The translations under genes were made by a program, and so were the position numbers. This document shows, piece after piece, positions 7,832 through 16,302 of a stretch of DNA of 32,738 nt. Source of the stretch: an uncultured Clostridia bacterium (GTDB lineage Bacteria; Bacillota; Clostridia; Christensenellales; Aristaeellaceae); contig CAMKJS010000035.1 of NCBI GenBank assembly GCA_946413245.1, forward strand, positions 1-32,738, read 5' to 3'. Each line of letters begins with the position of its first letter. Positions within the stretch are counted from its first letter, which is position 1. Below the pieces are notes generated by a model. It was not told where the DNA came from. It saw nothing but the letters and a program-made list of their open reading frames with translations, and made no database searches.

Positions 7832-8965
7832 ATGGCAGAACAGTCAACCATGGAAGCACAGGGAACCCCGGAGAAGGAAAACGTTTCCCCGAAGGCCCCG
7901 AAGAAAAGAAAGAAACGGAAAATCATCAGGCGGATTATCTGGACGCTTGTGATTCTTCTGGTGCTGGGAGTCGCCGGATGGTCGACCTGGAGCAAGCTGA
8001 AGGAAGATTATACGGTAACCTATGATCCCTATACCGCCGTGACGGGCAGCATTTCCAATTCCCTGTCCTTCTCCGGCAGTATGCAGCTGATCAACAGCGC
8101 GTCCTACACCGCCCCGGGCAGCGCGAAGGTCCGGGAGGTCTACGTGGCGGAGGGCGACGCCGTGAAGGAAGGGGACAAGCTGGTCCGCCTGTCCACCGGC
8201 GAAATCGTCCAGGCGGAGTTCGACGGCACGGTCAGCTCCCTGAGCGTGGCAAAGGGCGACGAGGTGGCTTCCGGAGACGCCCTGGTAGGCGTGGCGGACT
8301 TCTCGCATATGAAGGTTTCCGTCCGGGTAGGCGAAAGCAATATCGCTTCCGTCTATGAGGGGCAGTCCTGCAAGGTCACCGTTTCCTCCGTGGGAGCGTC
8401 CTACGATTCCGTCATTGACGATATCGACTATGTCTCCTACTCCGGCAACAACGTGGCCTACTACACGACCATCGTGAAGGTGAACGTGACCGAAGCCGGA
8501 AAGATCTGGCCCGGCATGCAGGCCACGATCACCATTCCCCTCGAAGAGGCCGAGAACGTGACCGTGCTGAAGATGGACGCCCTGAGCACCGCCCGGGACA
8601 ACACCGCCTATGTATATAAGGAAACGGAAAGCGGCGAGATGGAACAGGTGGCCGTAACTGTGGGCGTCAGCAACGGGAACTATGTGGAAATCAAGTCCGG
8701 CGTCGAAGCGGGTGAAACCGTGTACAAGGTCGCGGAAAAGACGGAAACGGAAACCGGCCTGGCCGCGCTGTTCTCCGGCCTGTTCTCCAACACGCAGGTG
8801 AACCGTCCCTCCGGCCGCAGCGGCGGCTTCTCGGGCGGCGGCAGCGGTGACTTCCCGGGCGGCTTCAGCTTCCCGGGCGGCAGCGGTGGAAGCGGCGGAT
8901 CCGGTGGCAGCGGCGGCAGCAGCCGGCCGAGTGGCGGCGGCAGCGGCGGATCACGGGGGAACTGA
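7832..8965 (+). CDS. MacA/HlyD-like efflux adaptor with Gly/Ser-rich C-terminal tail
   Basis: This 377-residue protein has a basic N-terminus, one membrane segment (about residues 31-50) and then the lipoyl and beta-barrel adaptor domains. Lipoyl-half signatures are VREVYVAEGDAVKEGDKLVRL and VSSLSVAKGDEVASGDALVGV; the barrel region includes VTVSSVGASYD and WPGMQATITI. Such adaptors link a MacB-type ABC permease to the outside. The long coiled-coil hairpin of Gram-negative MacA is absent, as usual in Gram-positives. The last 55 or so residues are almost all Gly, Ser, Pro and Phe, with repeated GGSGGS units. AAAGGAGG lies 8 bases before the ATG. It is 2 bases upstream of the ATPase gene. The transported substrate (peptide or drug) is unknown. 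Confidence 0.88.
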   Translation: MAEQSTMEAQGTPEKENVSPKAPKKRKKRKIIRRIIWTLVILLVLGVAGWSTWSKLKEDYTVTYDPYTAVTGSISNSLSFSGSMQLINSASYTAPGSAKVREVYVAEGDAVKEGDKLVRLSTGEIVQAEFDGTVSSLSVAKGDEVASGDALVGVADFSHMKVSVRVGESNIASVYEGQSCKVTVSSVGASYDSVIDDIDYVSYSGNNVAYYTTIVKVNVTEAGKIWPGMQATITIPLEEAENVTVLKMDALSTARDNTAYVYKETESGEMEQVAVTVGVSNGNYVEIKSGVEAGETVYKVAEKTETETGLAALFSGLFSNTQVNRPSGRSGGFSGGGSGDFPGGFSFPGGSGGSGGSGGSGGSSRPSGGGSGGSRGN

Positions 8966-8967
8966 TC

Positions 8968-9675
8968 ATGGCGGACGAAATCTTTTTCCGGATGACGAAT
9001 ATCGATAAGATCTATCCGCTGGAAGGGGAGAACGTTCACGCGCTGAAGCGGGTTTCCCTGTCCCTGGACGAAGGGGAATACCTGTCCGTACTGGGCCCCT
9101 CCGGCAGCGGAAAAACAACCCTGATGAACATCATCGGCTGCCTGGATACGCCCACCTCCGGAACCTATATCCTGCGGGGCCGGGAGGTGGAGGATCTGGA
9201 TGAGCAGGAACTGGCGCAGCTCCGGAACCGGGAAATCGGGTTCATCTTCCAGAATTCCCAGCTGCTTCCCCGGCTCACGGCCCGGAAGAACGTGGAAATG
9301 CCCCTGATTTACGCGGGCATCCGTCCCCGGGAGCGCCGGGCCCGGGCCGAGGCCATGCTGGAGCGCGTCGGTCTGAAGGACCGGATGGATCACCTGCCCA
9401 ATCAGCTTTCCGGCGGTCAGCAGCAGCGGGTCGCCATCGCCCGGGCCATGGTCAGCAACCCCTCCATCCTGCTGGCGGACGAACCCACCGGCGCCCTGGA
9501 TCAGAAAACCGGCGCCCAGATCATGGATCTGTTCCGGGAGCTGAACGAGGAAAAACGCACGGTGATCATGATCACCCACGATCTGAAGATCGCCGCCCAC
9601 GCCCGCCGCGTGGTGCATATCATTGACGGAGAAATCTCGGAAGGAGGAATGCCCCATGCTGAGTGGCCTGCGTAG
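8968..9675 (+). CDS. MacB/LolD-type ABC transporter ATP-binding protein
   Basis: This 235-residue ATPase has Walker A GPSGSGKTTL near residue 44, Q-loop FIFQNSQLLP, signature LSGGQQQRVAIARA, Walker B ILLADEPTGALD and the switch histidine ITHD. It belongs to the MacB/LolD/FtsE branch, which pairs with four-helix FtsX-like permeases and drives conformational pumping instead of classical channel transport. Its 3' end overlaps the permease start by 20 bases, which suggests translational coupling. The permease ribosome site lies within this gene. Confidence 0.95.
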   Translation: MADEIFFRMTNIDKIYPLEGENVHALKRVSLSLDEGEYLSVLGPSGSGKTTLMNIIGCLDTPTSGTYILRGREVEDLDEQELAQLRNREIGFIFQNSQLLPRLTARKNVEMPLIYAGIRPRERRARAEAMLERVGLKDRMDHLPNQLSGGQQQRVAIARAMVSNPSILLADEPTGALDQKTGAQIMDLFRELNEEKRTVIMITHDLKIAAHARRVVHIIDGEISEGGMPHAEWPA

Positions 9676-10867
9676 AGGCTGGGTCATGTTCCGGGAGAAC
9701 GTCGCAATGGCGCTGGATAACATTCTGAAGAACAAGGTGCGTTCTTTCCTGACGCTGCTGGGCATCATGATCGGCGTCATGGCCGTCATCACCCTGATCT
9801 CCACCGTTTCCGGCGTCTCCGGCACCATCTCCTCCTCATTCTCCGGCATGGGCGTCGGCACGCTGACGGTGAGCGTCTCCGGCAGCGACCTGAAAACCGG
9901 CATGACGCCGGAGGATCTGAGCGACATCGCGGCCCTGGATTCCGTGGACGGCGTTGTGCCGTCCGTCAGCCTGAACGGCCGGGTATCCTACGGGTCGGAC
10001 GTGCAGTCCGGCATCACCGTTTCCGGCCGCAACGCCTACTACTTTTCCCTGAATGAGGATATGATCCTCCATGGCCGGGCGCTGAACTTCATCGACGACG
10101 ACAACAGCAGCTATGTCTGCGTCATCAGTCAGAACATGGTCGATGAGTTCTTCCTGGGCGTGAATCCCATTGGGGAAACGCTGTATGTGTCCGGCCTTCC
10201 CTTCCTGGTGGTGGGCCGCTACGAGGAGGACAGCGGCGGAGGTGTCGCCTCCATCTTCAGCAGCTCTCCGGACGTGCTGATTCCCTATACCACCGCCATG
10301 AAGGTCAACAACTCCGACGAAGTCACTTCCTTCACCGTCTATCTGAAGGAAGGCGCGGATTCCTCCGCGGCGCAGGAAGAAATCGAAAACGAAATGGACA
10401 TCCTGTTCGACTTCGAGGAAGACTGCTATACGGTGTCCTCTATGGAAACCATTGAAGAAACCATGAACACCATGACCAGCATGATGAGCTCGCTGCTGGC
10501 CGGTATCGCCTCCATCGCCCTGCTGGTGGGCGGCATCGGAATCATGAACATGATGCTGACCACCGTCACGGAGCGCACCGCGGAAATCGGCCTGAAGAAA
10601 GCCCTCGGCGCGGTGCCCGGGCAGATTCAGATGCAGTTCCTGATGGAAAGCTTCCTGCTGTCCATGATCGGCGGTCTGCTCGGCGTCATCTTCGGTCTCG
10701 GCCTTTCCTACGGCCTGTGCAAGGTACTGGGCACCTCCTTCGTGTTCAACAGCGGTGCCGTATTGCTGGGAGTAGGCTTCTCGGCCGCCGTAGGTATCGT
10801 CTTCGGCTGGGCCCCGGCCCGGAAAGCCAGCCGGCTCAATCCCATCGACGCCCTTCGGGCTGTATAA
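9656..10867 (+). CDS. MacB-like FtsX-domain ABC permease
   Basis: This is a 403-residue permease. The first membrane helix (about residues 31-53, FLTLLGIMIGVMAVITLIS) is followed by a large external MacB core domain of about 230 residues. Three more helices follow, with the FtsX motif ERTAEIGLKKALGA between helices 2 and 3 and the final PARKASRLNPIDALR. The start at 9656 is chosen because AAGGAGG lies at 9641-9647, 8 bases upstream; the frame also allows a start at 9623, which lacks an SD. Together with the adaptor and ATPase it forms a MacAB-type mechanotransmission exporter. Confidence 0.92.
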   Translation: MLSGLRRGWVMFRENVAMALDNILKNKVRSFLTLLGIMIGVMAVITLISTVSGVSGTISSSFSGMGVGTLTVSVSGSDLKTGMTPEDLSDIAALDSVDGVVPSVSLNGRVSYGSDVQSGITVSGRNAYYFSLNEDMILHGRALNFIDDDNSSYVCVISQNMVDEFFLGVNPIGETLYVSGLPFLVVGRYEEDSGGGVASIFSSSPDVLIPYTTAMKVNNSDEVTSFTVYLKEGADSSAAQEEIENEMDILFDFEEDCYTVSSMETIEETMNTMTSMMSSLLAGIASIALLVGGIGIMNMMLTTVTERTAEIGLKKALGAVPGQIQMQFLMESFLLSMIGGLLGVIFGLGLSYGLCKVLGTSFVFNSGAVLLGVGFSAAVGIVFGWAPARKASRLNPIDALRAV

Positions 10868-10915
10868 CCAGACTCGTTCCCGAATAAAGACTGAATTGAA
10901 AGGAAGGTACACCCC

Positions 10916-12043
10916 ATGAAACGTTTTGCTTCTCTCCTCCTGGTCGTCCTGCTGCTGTGCGGAGTCGCTTCCGCGGAAACCCTGAGCCTGTCCGGCACGG
11001 TGGAAGCCGGCGTTACTCTTCCCGTGATCGCTCCCATCGGCGGCACCGTAGAAAGCCTGAATATGGAAGCCGGCATGCGTGTTAACGCCGGGGATGTGCT
11101 GCTGACCTTTGCCACCGAGAAGATCTATGCTTCCGAAGACGGAACCGTCACAGGCGTCTTCGCCGAGCCCGGGGATGACGCGGAAACCGTCGCGGGCCGA
11201 TACGGCGCGGTGCTGTACATTGAAGGCACCACCCTGTATTCCGTCAGTGCCAGCGTCAACAACGCCTACAGCGCCGCGGAAAACACCTTCGTCCATGTCG
11301 GGGAGACCGTATACCTCCAGTGCCGCAGCAACAACAACCGCCAGGGCGTCGGCCTGATCACCGCGGTGGAAGGCTCCTCCTACACCGTGACAGTCACCGA
11401 AGGAAGCTTCATCACCGGTGACTCCGTCTCCATTTTCCGGGACGCTGCCTTCACGGATAAGCTCCGCATCGGCCGCGGCTCCGTTTCCCGCATCAGCCCC
11501 ACGGCCGTTACCGGCTCCGGCGCGGTGGTCCGCATCGCCGTGAAGGACGGGGATACCGTACATCGCGGAGATCTGCTGATGGAAACCCTGTCCGGCACCT
11601 TTGCCGCCTATCAGATGACCGGAACGGAAATCACCGCTTCGGAAGCCGGCGTCATCACCTCCATCAGCGCCACCCTTGGCTCCTCCGTCGGTCAGGGAGA
11701 GACGGTCGCCCAGATCGCGCCGCTGAGCGGCATGCGGATTGAAGCCGCTGTCAGCGCTGACGACCGGAAGGAACTGCAGGTCGGCGAGAAGGTCATGATC
11801 GAACTGGTAACCGATGAAAGCAAGACCTACGAGGGCGTCGTTCGCGCAATCTCCGAAATTCCGGAAGAAGGCGCTGAAGAAACCACCTACAAGGCGATTA
11901 TCGATTTCACGCCGGATGAGCATGTCGTCTTCGGTATGGCCGTCGTCATCACCACCGAAGAAGCCGGTGCTCCCGCCGCGGAAGCGGAGCCTGAAGAAGC
12001 CGTGGAACAGGAAGAAGCCGCGGCGCCGGCGGACGGCGAATAA
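10916..12043 (+). CDS. Second efflux adaptor (biotinyl-lipoyl/HlyD-like), secreted
   Basis: This 375-residue protein starts with a cleavable signal peptide (KRFASLLLVVLLLCGVASA, then ET) and has no membrane anchor. It contains two lipoyl-like half motifs, VESLNMEAGMRVNAGDVLLTF and ITSISATLGSSVGQGETVAQI, and an adaptor beta-barrel section (LQVGEKVMIELVTDESKTYEGVV). The C-terminus is an acidic Ala/Glu-rich tail. It is the fourth gene of the efflux operon, 48 bases after the permease, with AAGGAAGG before the ATG. It may be an accessory adaptor or an external cap for the same transporter. A separate role is possible, since no second permease is present. Confidence 0.75.
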   Translation: MKRFASLLLVVLLLCGVASAETLSLSGTVEAGVTLPVIAPIGGTVESLNMEAGMRVNAGDVLLTFATEKIYASEDGTVTGVFAEPGDDAETVAGRYGAVLYIEGTTLYSVSASVNNAYSAAENTFVHVGETVYLQCRSNNNRQGVGLITAVEGSSYTVTVTEGSFITGDSVSIFRDAAFTDKLRIGRGSVSRISPTAVTGSGAVVRIAVKDGDTVHRGDLLMETLSGTFAAYQMTGTEITASEAGVITSISATLGSSVGQGETVAQIAPLSGMRIEAAVSADDRKELQVGEKVMIELVTDESKTYEGVVRAISEIPEEGAEETTYKAIIDFTPDEHVVFGMAVVITTEEAGAPAAEAEPEEAVEQEEAAAPADGE

Positions 12044-12076
12044 CATGTGCGCTTTACCGGGAATTGTGATATCATA

Positions 12077-12105
12077 GCGGCGGGCATTCAGCCCGCCGCA
12101 TTTTT
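12077..12105 (+). terminator. Rho-independent terminator of the efflux operon
   Basis: A perfect 9-bp stem GCGGCGGGC/GCCCGCCGC with loop ATTCA is followed by A and TTTTT. It sits 33 bases after the second adaptor gene and just before the ribosome site of the GH43 gene. Confidence 0.9.
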
Positions 12106-12127
12106 CTGTCGGAAGGAGAGCATTCCC

Positions 12128-13612
12128 ATGTCCGCACGATTCCCGCGTCATACTATCCGTGTATGGACGGCCGCCGTTCTGCTGTTCTGTCTGTTCTGCC
12201 TGCCCGTGAAAGGAGAGAGCCCCTTGGATCAGTCCCTGTCCGTAAAGCTGAAAACGTCCTATAAAAAGCTCACAGAGTTTAATCCGCTGTATACCCAGCG
12301 TTTCGGAGCGGATCCCGGCGTCATGACCTGGGAAGGCCGCGTCTATGTCTATATGACCAACGACCAGATCGAGCGGACTTCCACCGGCAAAGTGCTGGAG
12401 AATTCCTACCGGCTGATCCGCAGCATCAACTGCATTTCCTCCGCGGATCTCGTGAACTGGACAGATCACGGGACCATTTCGGTCGCGGGCACACGCGGGA
12501 TCGCCTTCTGGGCCGGAAACTCCTGGGCTCCCTGCGCGGCCCACAAAACCATTGACGGCAAGGAAAAGTTCTTCCTCTATTTCTGCAACGGCGGAAACGG
12601 GATCGGCGTGTTGTGTGCCGACAGCCCTGCAGGCCCCTGGCGGGATGAGCTGCACAAGCCGCTGATCAGCCGGAACGTGCCCAACTGCGCGGATGTGGTG
12701 TGGCTCTTCGATCCCGCCGTCATGGTGGATGACGACGGCACGGGATACCTGGCTTTCGGCGGCGGCGTGCCGGAAGGAAAGCAGGCAGCCCCCGGCACCG
12801 GGCGCATCGTCCGCCTCGGGGCGGACATGATCAGCCTGGACGGAGACCCGGTCACCCTGGATGTTCCGTGGCTTTTCGAGGATTCCGGCCTTAATAAAAT
12901 CGGAGGCAAATATATCTATTCCTACTGTTCCAACTGGCAGACCGGCGGAAATGCCCTGCGGCTGACGGACGGCGCCATCCAGTATATGACCGCGGAGGAT
13001 CCCATGGGGCCCTATACCTACGCGGGCGAGCTCTTCCCGAACGAAGGCCGTTTCTTCGGCCTCTACGGCAACAATCACCATTCCATCGCGGAACTGGACG
13101 GGGAATACTATCTCTTCTACCATAACCGGCCCGTGGAAAAAGCCATGGGCATCACCGGCAACTACCGCAGCCCCCAGATCGACCGGATTACCGTTGAAGA
13201 GGACGGCAGTCTCCGGCAGGTCAAAGGCACCATGCGCGGCGTGGAGCAGCGGATGCCGCTGAATCCCCGGGAGCCTGTGTCCGCCTGCACCATGTCCCAC
13301 CAGGCCGGCATCATCGTGCGGGGTACGGGAGCGGATACCCTGCTGAAAACCACCCCCGGTTCCTGGATCCGGGTCACCGGCGCCGATTTCGGTGAAGGAA
13401 CGGAAACGCTGACGTTCTCCGCCTGTTCGGAAGCCGGCTGCCGCTGCTACGTGCTTCTGGATTCTCTGGACAGCGAAATAGCCGCCGTCATCGACCTGCC
13501 CCTCGGCACCGAATGTGCTGAAGTCGAAGTCCCCCTGAACGCCTCAGGCGTCCGGGATATCTACTTCGTGTTTGACGGAGAGGCCCTCGCCGCCTCTTGG
13601 CAGGTTCGCTGA
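12128..13612 (+). CDS. Secreted GH43 glycosidase with C-terminal CBM6-like domain
   Basis: This 494-residue protein is a family 43 five-bladed propeller enzyme (arabinofuranosidase, xylosidase or arabinanase type). A signal peptide spans about residues 11-30. The catalytic trio is visible: D62 in FGADPGVM (base), D195 in WLFDPAVMVDDDG (pKa modulator) and E251 in WLFEDSGLNKIGG (acid). Residues from about 395 form a beta-sandwich with GSWIRVTGADFGEGTETL and VLLDSLDSE, as in family 6 carbohydrate-binding modules. The start at 12128 has GGAAGGAGAG upstream. It follows the efflux terminator, so it needs its own promoter, which I could not see clearly. A role on xylan or arabinan side chains fits the nearby GH10 enzyme; the exact specificity is unknown. 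Confidence 0.88.
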   Translation: MSARFPRHTIRVWTAAVLLFCLFCLPVKGESPLDQSLSVKLKTSYKKLTEFNPLYTQRFGADPGVMTWEGRVYVYMTNDQIERTSTGKVLENSYRLIRSINCISSADLVNWTDHGTISVAGTRGIAFWAGNSWAPCAAHKTIDGKEKFFLYFCNGGNGIGVLCADSPAGPWRDELHKPLISRNVPNCADVVWLFDPAVMVDDDGTGYLAFGGGVPEGKQAAPGTGRIVRLGADMISLDGDPVTLDVPWLFEDSGLNKIGGKYIYSYCSNWQTGGNALRLTDGAIQYMTAEDPMGPYTYAGELFPNEGRFFGLYGNNHHSIAELDGEYYLFYHNRPVEKAMGITGNYRSPQIDRITVEEDGSLRQVKGTMRGVEQRMPLNPREPVSACTMSHQAGIIVRGTGADTLLKTTPGSWIRVTGADFGEGTETLTFSACSEAGCRCYVLLDSLDSEIAAVIDLPLGTECAEVEVPLNASGVRDIYFVFDGEALAASWQVR

Positions 13613-13693
13613 TTCTTTCGCAACGTACAGTAATACACCGCTATCCAGAGTATGGTTTACTTTCGATTTCTTTTGACGGAGATGAGCAGCACA

Positions 13694-15412
13694 ATGGAAT
13701 GGGAACACTTGTTTCAGCAGCATATTCTGGAAAGAGGATTTGATTATTACCTGGATGATCGTGTCAGCCATTTGATTATTTCGAATAAGTCAATCGAGGC
13801 AGTGGTGAATGGCAGTGAAGATTACGCGGTAAAAATCCTGCTCAGCGATGAAGAGATTACCCAGATGTCCTGTTCATGTCCATATGCGGCAGACGGAACG
13901 CCATGTAAGCATATGGCGGCAGTTCTGTATGAATATGATGATGCATTGGATGAACAAGACAGCACAGAAAGCGCTGGTAAAGGAAATGACGTTAAAAAGG
14001 CTGTCACGACCGGTGTTTCAGCAGAACCGACAATTGATGAAATGGTCGCTGACGCAGATCCGGGTTTACTTCGGCGCTTTGTACTTGAGACACTGAAGAG
14101 TGATGAAAAGCTGACACTGCGCTTTCGCTTTTTATGCAGCCCCGTCATTTCCGCGGCGGATATGGAGAAATACAAGAAGCGGGTAAATCAGCTGATCCGC
14201 AGCTATCAGGGCCGCGACGGATTTATTGACTATCGTTCCGCCAGCTCCTTTATGATTGAAATGATCGGCGAGATGAATGATTCTCTGGAAAACATGATTG
14301 ATAACCATTGCTGCAGCGAAGCATTTGAACTGGCTGCCTATACCTTTATTCAGGTATCGGATGTGGATATGGATGATTCCGGCGGAGAATTGTCGTGGTT
14401 TGCTCATGAATGTACAGACTGGTGGGAGCGGATTTTGGATGAGGCAGAACAATCCGGACAAACAGATGTCCAGGAGATGATGTATGATTGGTTCGCCGGG
14501 CACCTGGACGGTTCAATCATAGATTACATGGAAGAGCATGTTGAAGGCTTTCTGAAGAGTCATTTTAATCAAGAGAAGTTTCAGAGAAAAAAGCTGGCTC
14601 TGATCGATGGAAAAATCACAGAATATGATTCAAAAGCAGGTAGTTGGTCATCAGAATACCATCTGGGCAGCTGGCTGATAACCCGTATTGAAATGATGGA
14701 AGAAATGGGAAGCTCCTGGGATGAACTGAAAACGTTTTGCAAGCAGCACTGGAATCATCGGAAAATCCGAAGCTGGTATGCAAAAGCTTGTGCAGACAGA
14801 GGCGATCTCAACGATGAAATATCCACATTGGAACACAGCCTGTCACTGGACAGCTCTTATGCTGGTTTGGTAGCGGAATACAGTTTGCGGCTGAAAGATC
14901 TGTATAAAAGTACAGGCCGGATAAAGGATTATCAGGAAATCATGTGGCGAATTGTAACTCAAATCGAGCCGGGAGATTTGCCGCTGTTCCGTGAATTCAA
15001 AGGGCAGTTCAGAACTGAAGAATGGCCTGAAATTCGGGAAAAAGTGTTCAAGTCTATTTCAACGCATCATTCAGCACTGATGGAATTGTATCGGGAAGAA
15101 AAATTGATGGATCGACTGATGAAGGAAGTTCTGTCCACCGGCGGAATTCATTTTGCCAGATTGTATAAGAATGAGCTGCTGCCTCTCTATCCGGATAAAT
15201 ATCTGGAAATATACACAAATGAAGCAGAACAATCTGCGTTGTATGTTTCCAACCGTCAGCATTATCGGGAACTCGCGGATATCTTGCTCGAGATCCAACA
15301 ATTCCCCGGTGGCCAACAGAAATCAGCGGAGATTGAACGACACTGGCGTGAAGCATACGGTAATCGACGCGCTATGATGGATGAGCTGAATCAGATGCAT
15401 AGAAGGAAATAA
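13694..15412 (+). CDS. SWIM zinc-finger domain protein
   Basis: This 572-residue cytoplasmic protein has the SWIM signature CSCPYAADGTPCKH (C60, C62, C71, H73), a zinc-binding fold found in proteins that handle DNA or protein partners. The N-terminus MEWEHLFQQHILERGFDYY matches how such proteins normally begin, which is why I start at 13694 and not at 13652 or 13682. The rest is helical and rich in Trp, Glu and Tyr, with no recognised catalytic motif. SWIM proteins of this length usually sit next to an SNF2-type helicase; none is present here. GC content is clearly lower than in the genes upstream, suggesting acquisition. The function is unknown. Confidence 0.8.
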   Translation: MEWEHLFQQHILERGFDYYLDDRVSHLIISNKSIEAVVNGSEDYAVKILLSDEEITQMSCSCPYAADGTPCKHMAAVLYEYDDALDEQDSTESAGKGNDVKKAVTTGVSAEPTIDEMVADADPGLLRRFVLETLKSDEKLTLRFRFLCSPVISAADMEKYKKRVNQLIRSYQGRDGFIDYRSASSFMIEMIGEMNDSLENMIDNHCCSEAFELAAYTFIQVSDVDMDDSGGELSWFAHECTDWWERILDEAEQSGQTDVQEMMYDWFAGHLDGSIIDYMEEHVEGFLKSHFNQEKFQRKKLALIDGKITEYDSKAGSWSSEYHLGSWLITRIEMMEEMGSSWDELKTFCKQHWNHRKIRSWYAKACADRGDLNDEISTLEHSLSLDSSYAGLVAEYSLRLKDLYKSTGRIKDYQEIMWRIVTQIEPGDLPLFREFKGQFRTEEWPEIREKVFKSISTHHSALMELYREEKLMDRLMKEVLSTGGIHFARLYKNELLPLYPDKYLEIYTNEAEQSALYVSNRQHYRELADILLEIQQFPGGQQKSAEIERHWREAYGNRRAMMDELNQMHRRK

Positions 15413-15414
15413 CT

Positions 15415-15531
15415 ATCGGTAAGCAGTACCTTGACGCCATCCGGGAATCCGCAGCGGGAGCGCTGTCACAGGATACGGCTGCGGTCGAGGAAGATCTGGA
15501 AACGGCATTGGATTTCGTGAACAGCCTTTGA
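15415..15531 (+). pseudogene. Unidentified gene remnant (C-terminal scrap)
   Basis: An open stretch right after the SWIM gene reads GKQYLDAIRESAAGALSQ, then VEEDLETALDFVNSL and a TGA. It has no start codon or ribosome site, and its composition is more GC-rich than the SWIM gene. It looks like the last 35-40 residues of a lost gene. I do not recognise the family. Confidence 0.4.
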
Positions 15532-15561
15532 GAAAAAGCGTGAGGACAGGTCTTCGCTCTA

Positions 15562-15590
15562 TTGACAGGGGCAAAGCCGAATGATATAAT
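15562..15590 (+). promoter_or_regulatory. Consensus promoter of the toxin-antitoxin pair
   Basis: TTGACA (15562-15567) and TATAAT (15585-15590) are separated by 17 bases, a perfect sigma-A match. It lies 56 bases before the antitoxin ATG. A loose inverted repeat (ATAATC at 15586-15591 and GATTAT at 15617-15622) flanks the predicted start and could bind the antitoxin, as AbiEi proteins repress their own promoters. Confidence 0.85.
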
Positions 15591-15645
15591 CAATACGAAT
15601 ATTTAAAGTGTTTTTCGATTATGATATATCAAGAGGTGTTCTCTT

Positions 15646-16302
15646 ATGACTTATACAGAATACGTCCAGAACTATCTTAAGCAGCAGGGCCAGGGCACCC
15701 CGATCTATACCGATGAGATCGCCGAAACCATGGCTGTGGATTACGGGATCAACAAGAAGAAAGCTGCGGCGGCGACTGCCGTTGCCGTGAAGCGTATCAT
15801 GGATAAAGGCAATCTGCCGGACCTTCGCTGCTATCAGAAAGGCATCTATTACCGCACGGTCGTCACTCCCTTCGGAGAGATGGGGATCAGCCGTGAAAAG
15901 CTGATCGCGAACAAGTACCTTCTCCCCGATAACGGGTATGAAACCGGGCTGCGCCTGCTCCATCACATGGGGCTGACGACGCAGATGCCGACGGAACACC
16001 TGCTTGCGACGAACGCCGCCAAGGACTGCATGCGGTATGACAGCAAGCTCGACGTTTCGATCTGCCCGCCGAAGGCTCCGATCAATGCGGAGAACAAGGC
16101 ATACCTGCAGACGCTGGATGCTCTGGATCTTCTGGATAAGGCCCCTGTCGATGCGCAGAATCCCTTCACGATCCTTGCCGATCATATCAGGCAGAACGGG
16201 TTGCGATATGAAACGCTTCTGTACTATGCAGACAGATACTACAATCGAAAAACGATCATCCGGCTTGCGCATACGGCAAGCCAGAAGGAGGTAGGAATTT
16301 GA
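15646..16302 (+). CDS. AbiEi-like antitoxin (DUF6088 type), winged-helix
   Basis: This 218-residue protein starts MTYTEYVQNYLKQQG and has an N-terminal winged-helix region (about residues 1-70, including TDEIAETMAVDYGINKKKAA and GIYYRTVVTPFGEMG). A mixed alpha/beta C-terminal domain follows. This matches the antitoxin partner of AbiEii nucleotidyltransferase toxins (type IV toxin-antitoxin). Antitoxins of this group block the toxin without stable contact and repress their promoter. The ribosome site is AAGAGG, and the stop codon overlaps the toxin start by 4 bases. The pairing with the next gene makes the role secure even though the domain itself is divergent. Confidence 0.8.
   Translation: MTYTEYVQNYLKQQGQGTPIYTDEIAETMAVDYGINKKKAAAATAVAVKRIMDKGNLPDLRCYQKGIYYRTVVTPFGEMGISREKLIANKYLLPDNGYETGLRLLHHMGLTTQMPTEHLLATNAAKDCMRYDSKLDVSICPPKAPINAENKAYLQTLDALDLLDKAPVDAQNPFTILADHIRQNGLRYETLLYYADRYYNRKTIIRLAHTASQKEVGI

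Noticed and set aside
9836-13300. A very long open frame of 1154 codons on the minus strand
   Set aside because: It runs antisense to the clearly real permease, adaptor and GH43 genes, has a His/Gly/Asp-rich make-up typical of the mirror frame of GC-rich genes, and has no recognised domain.
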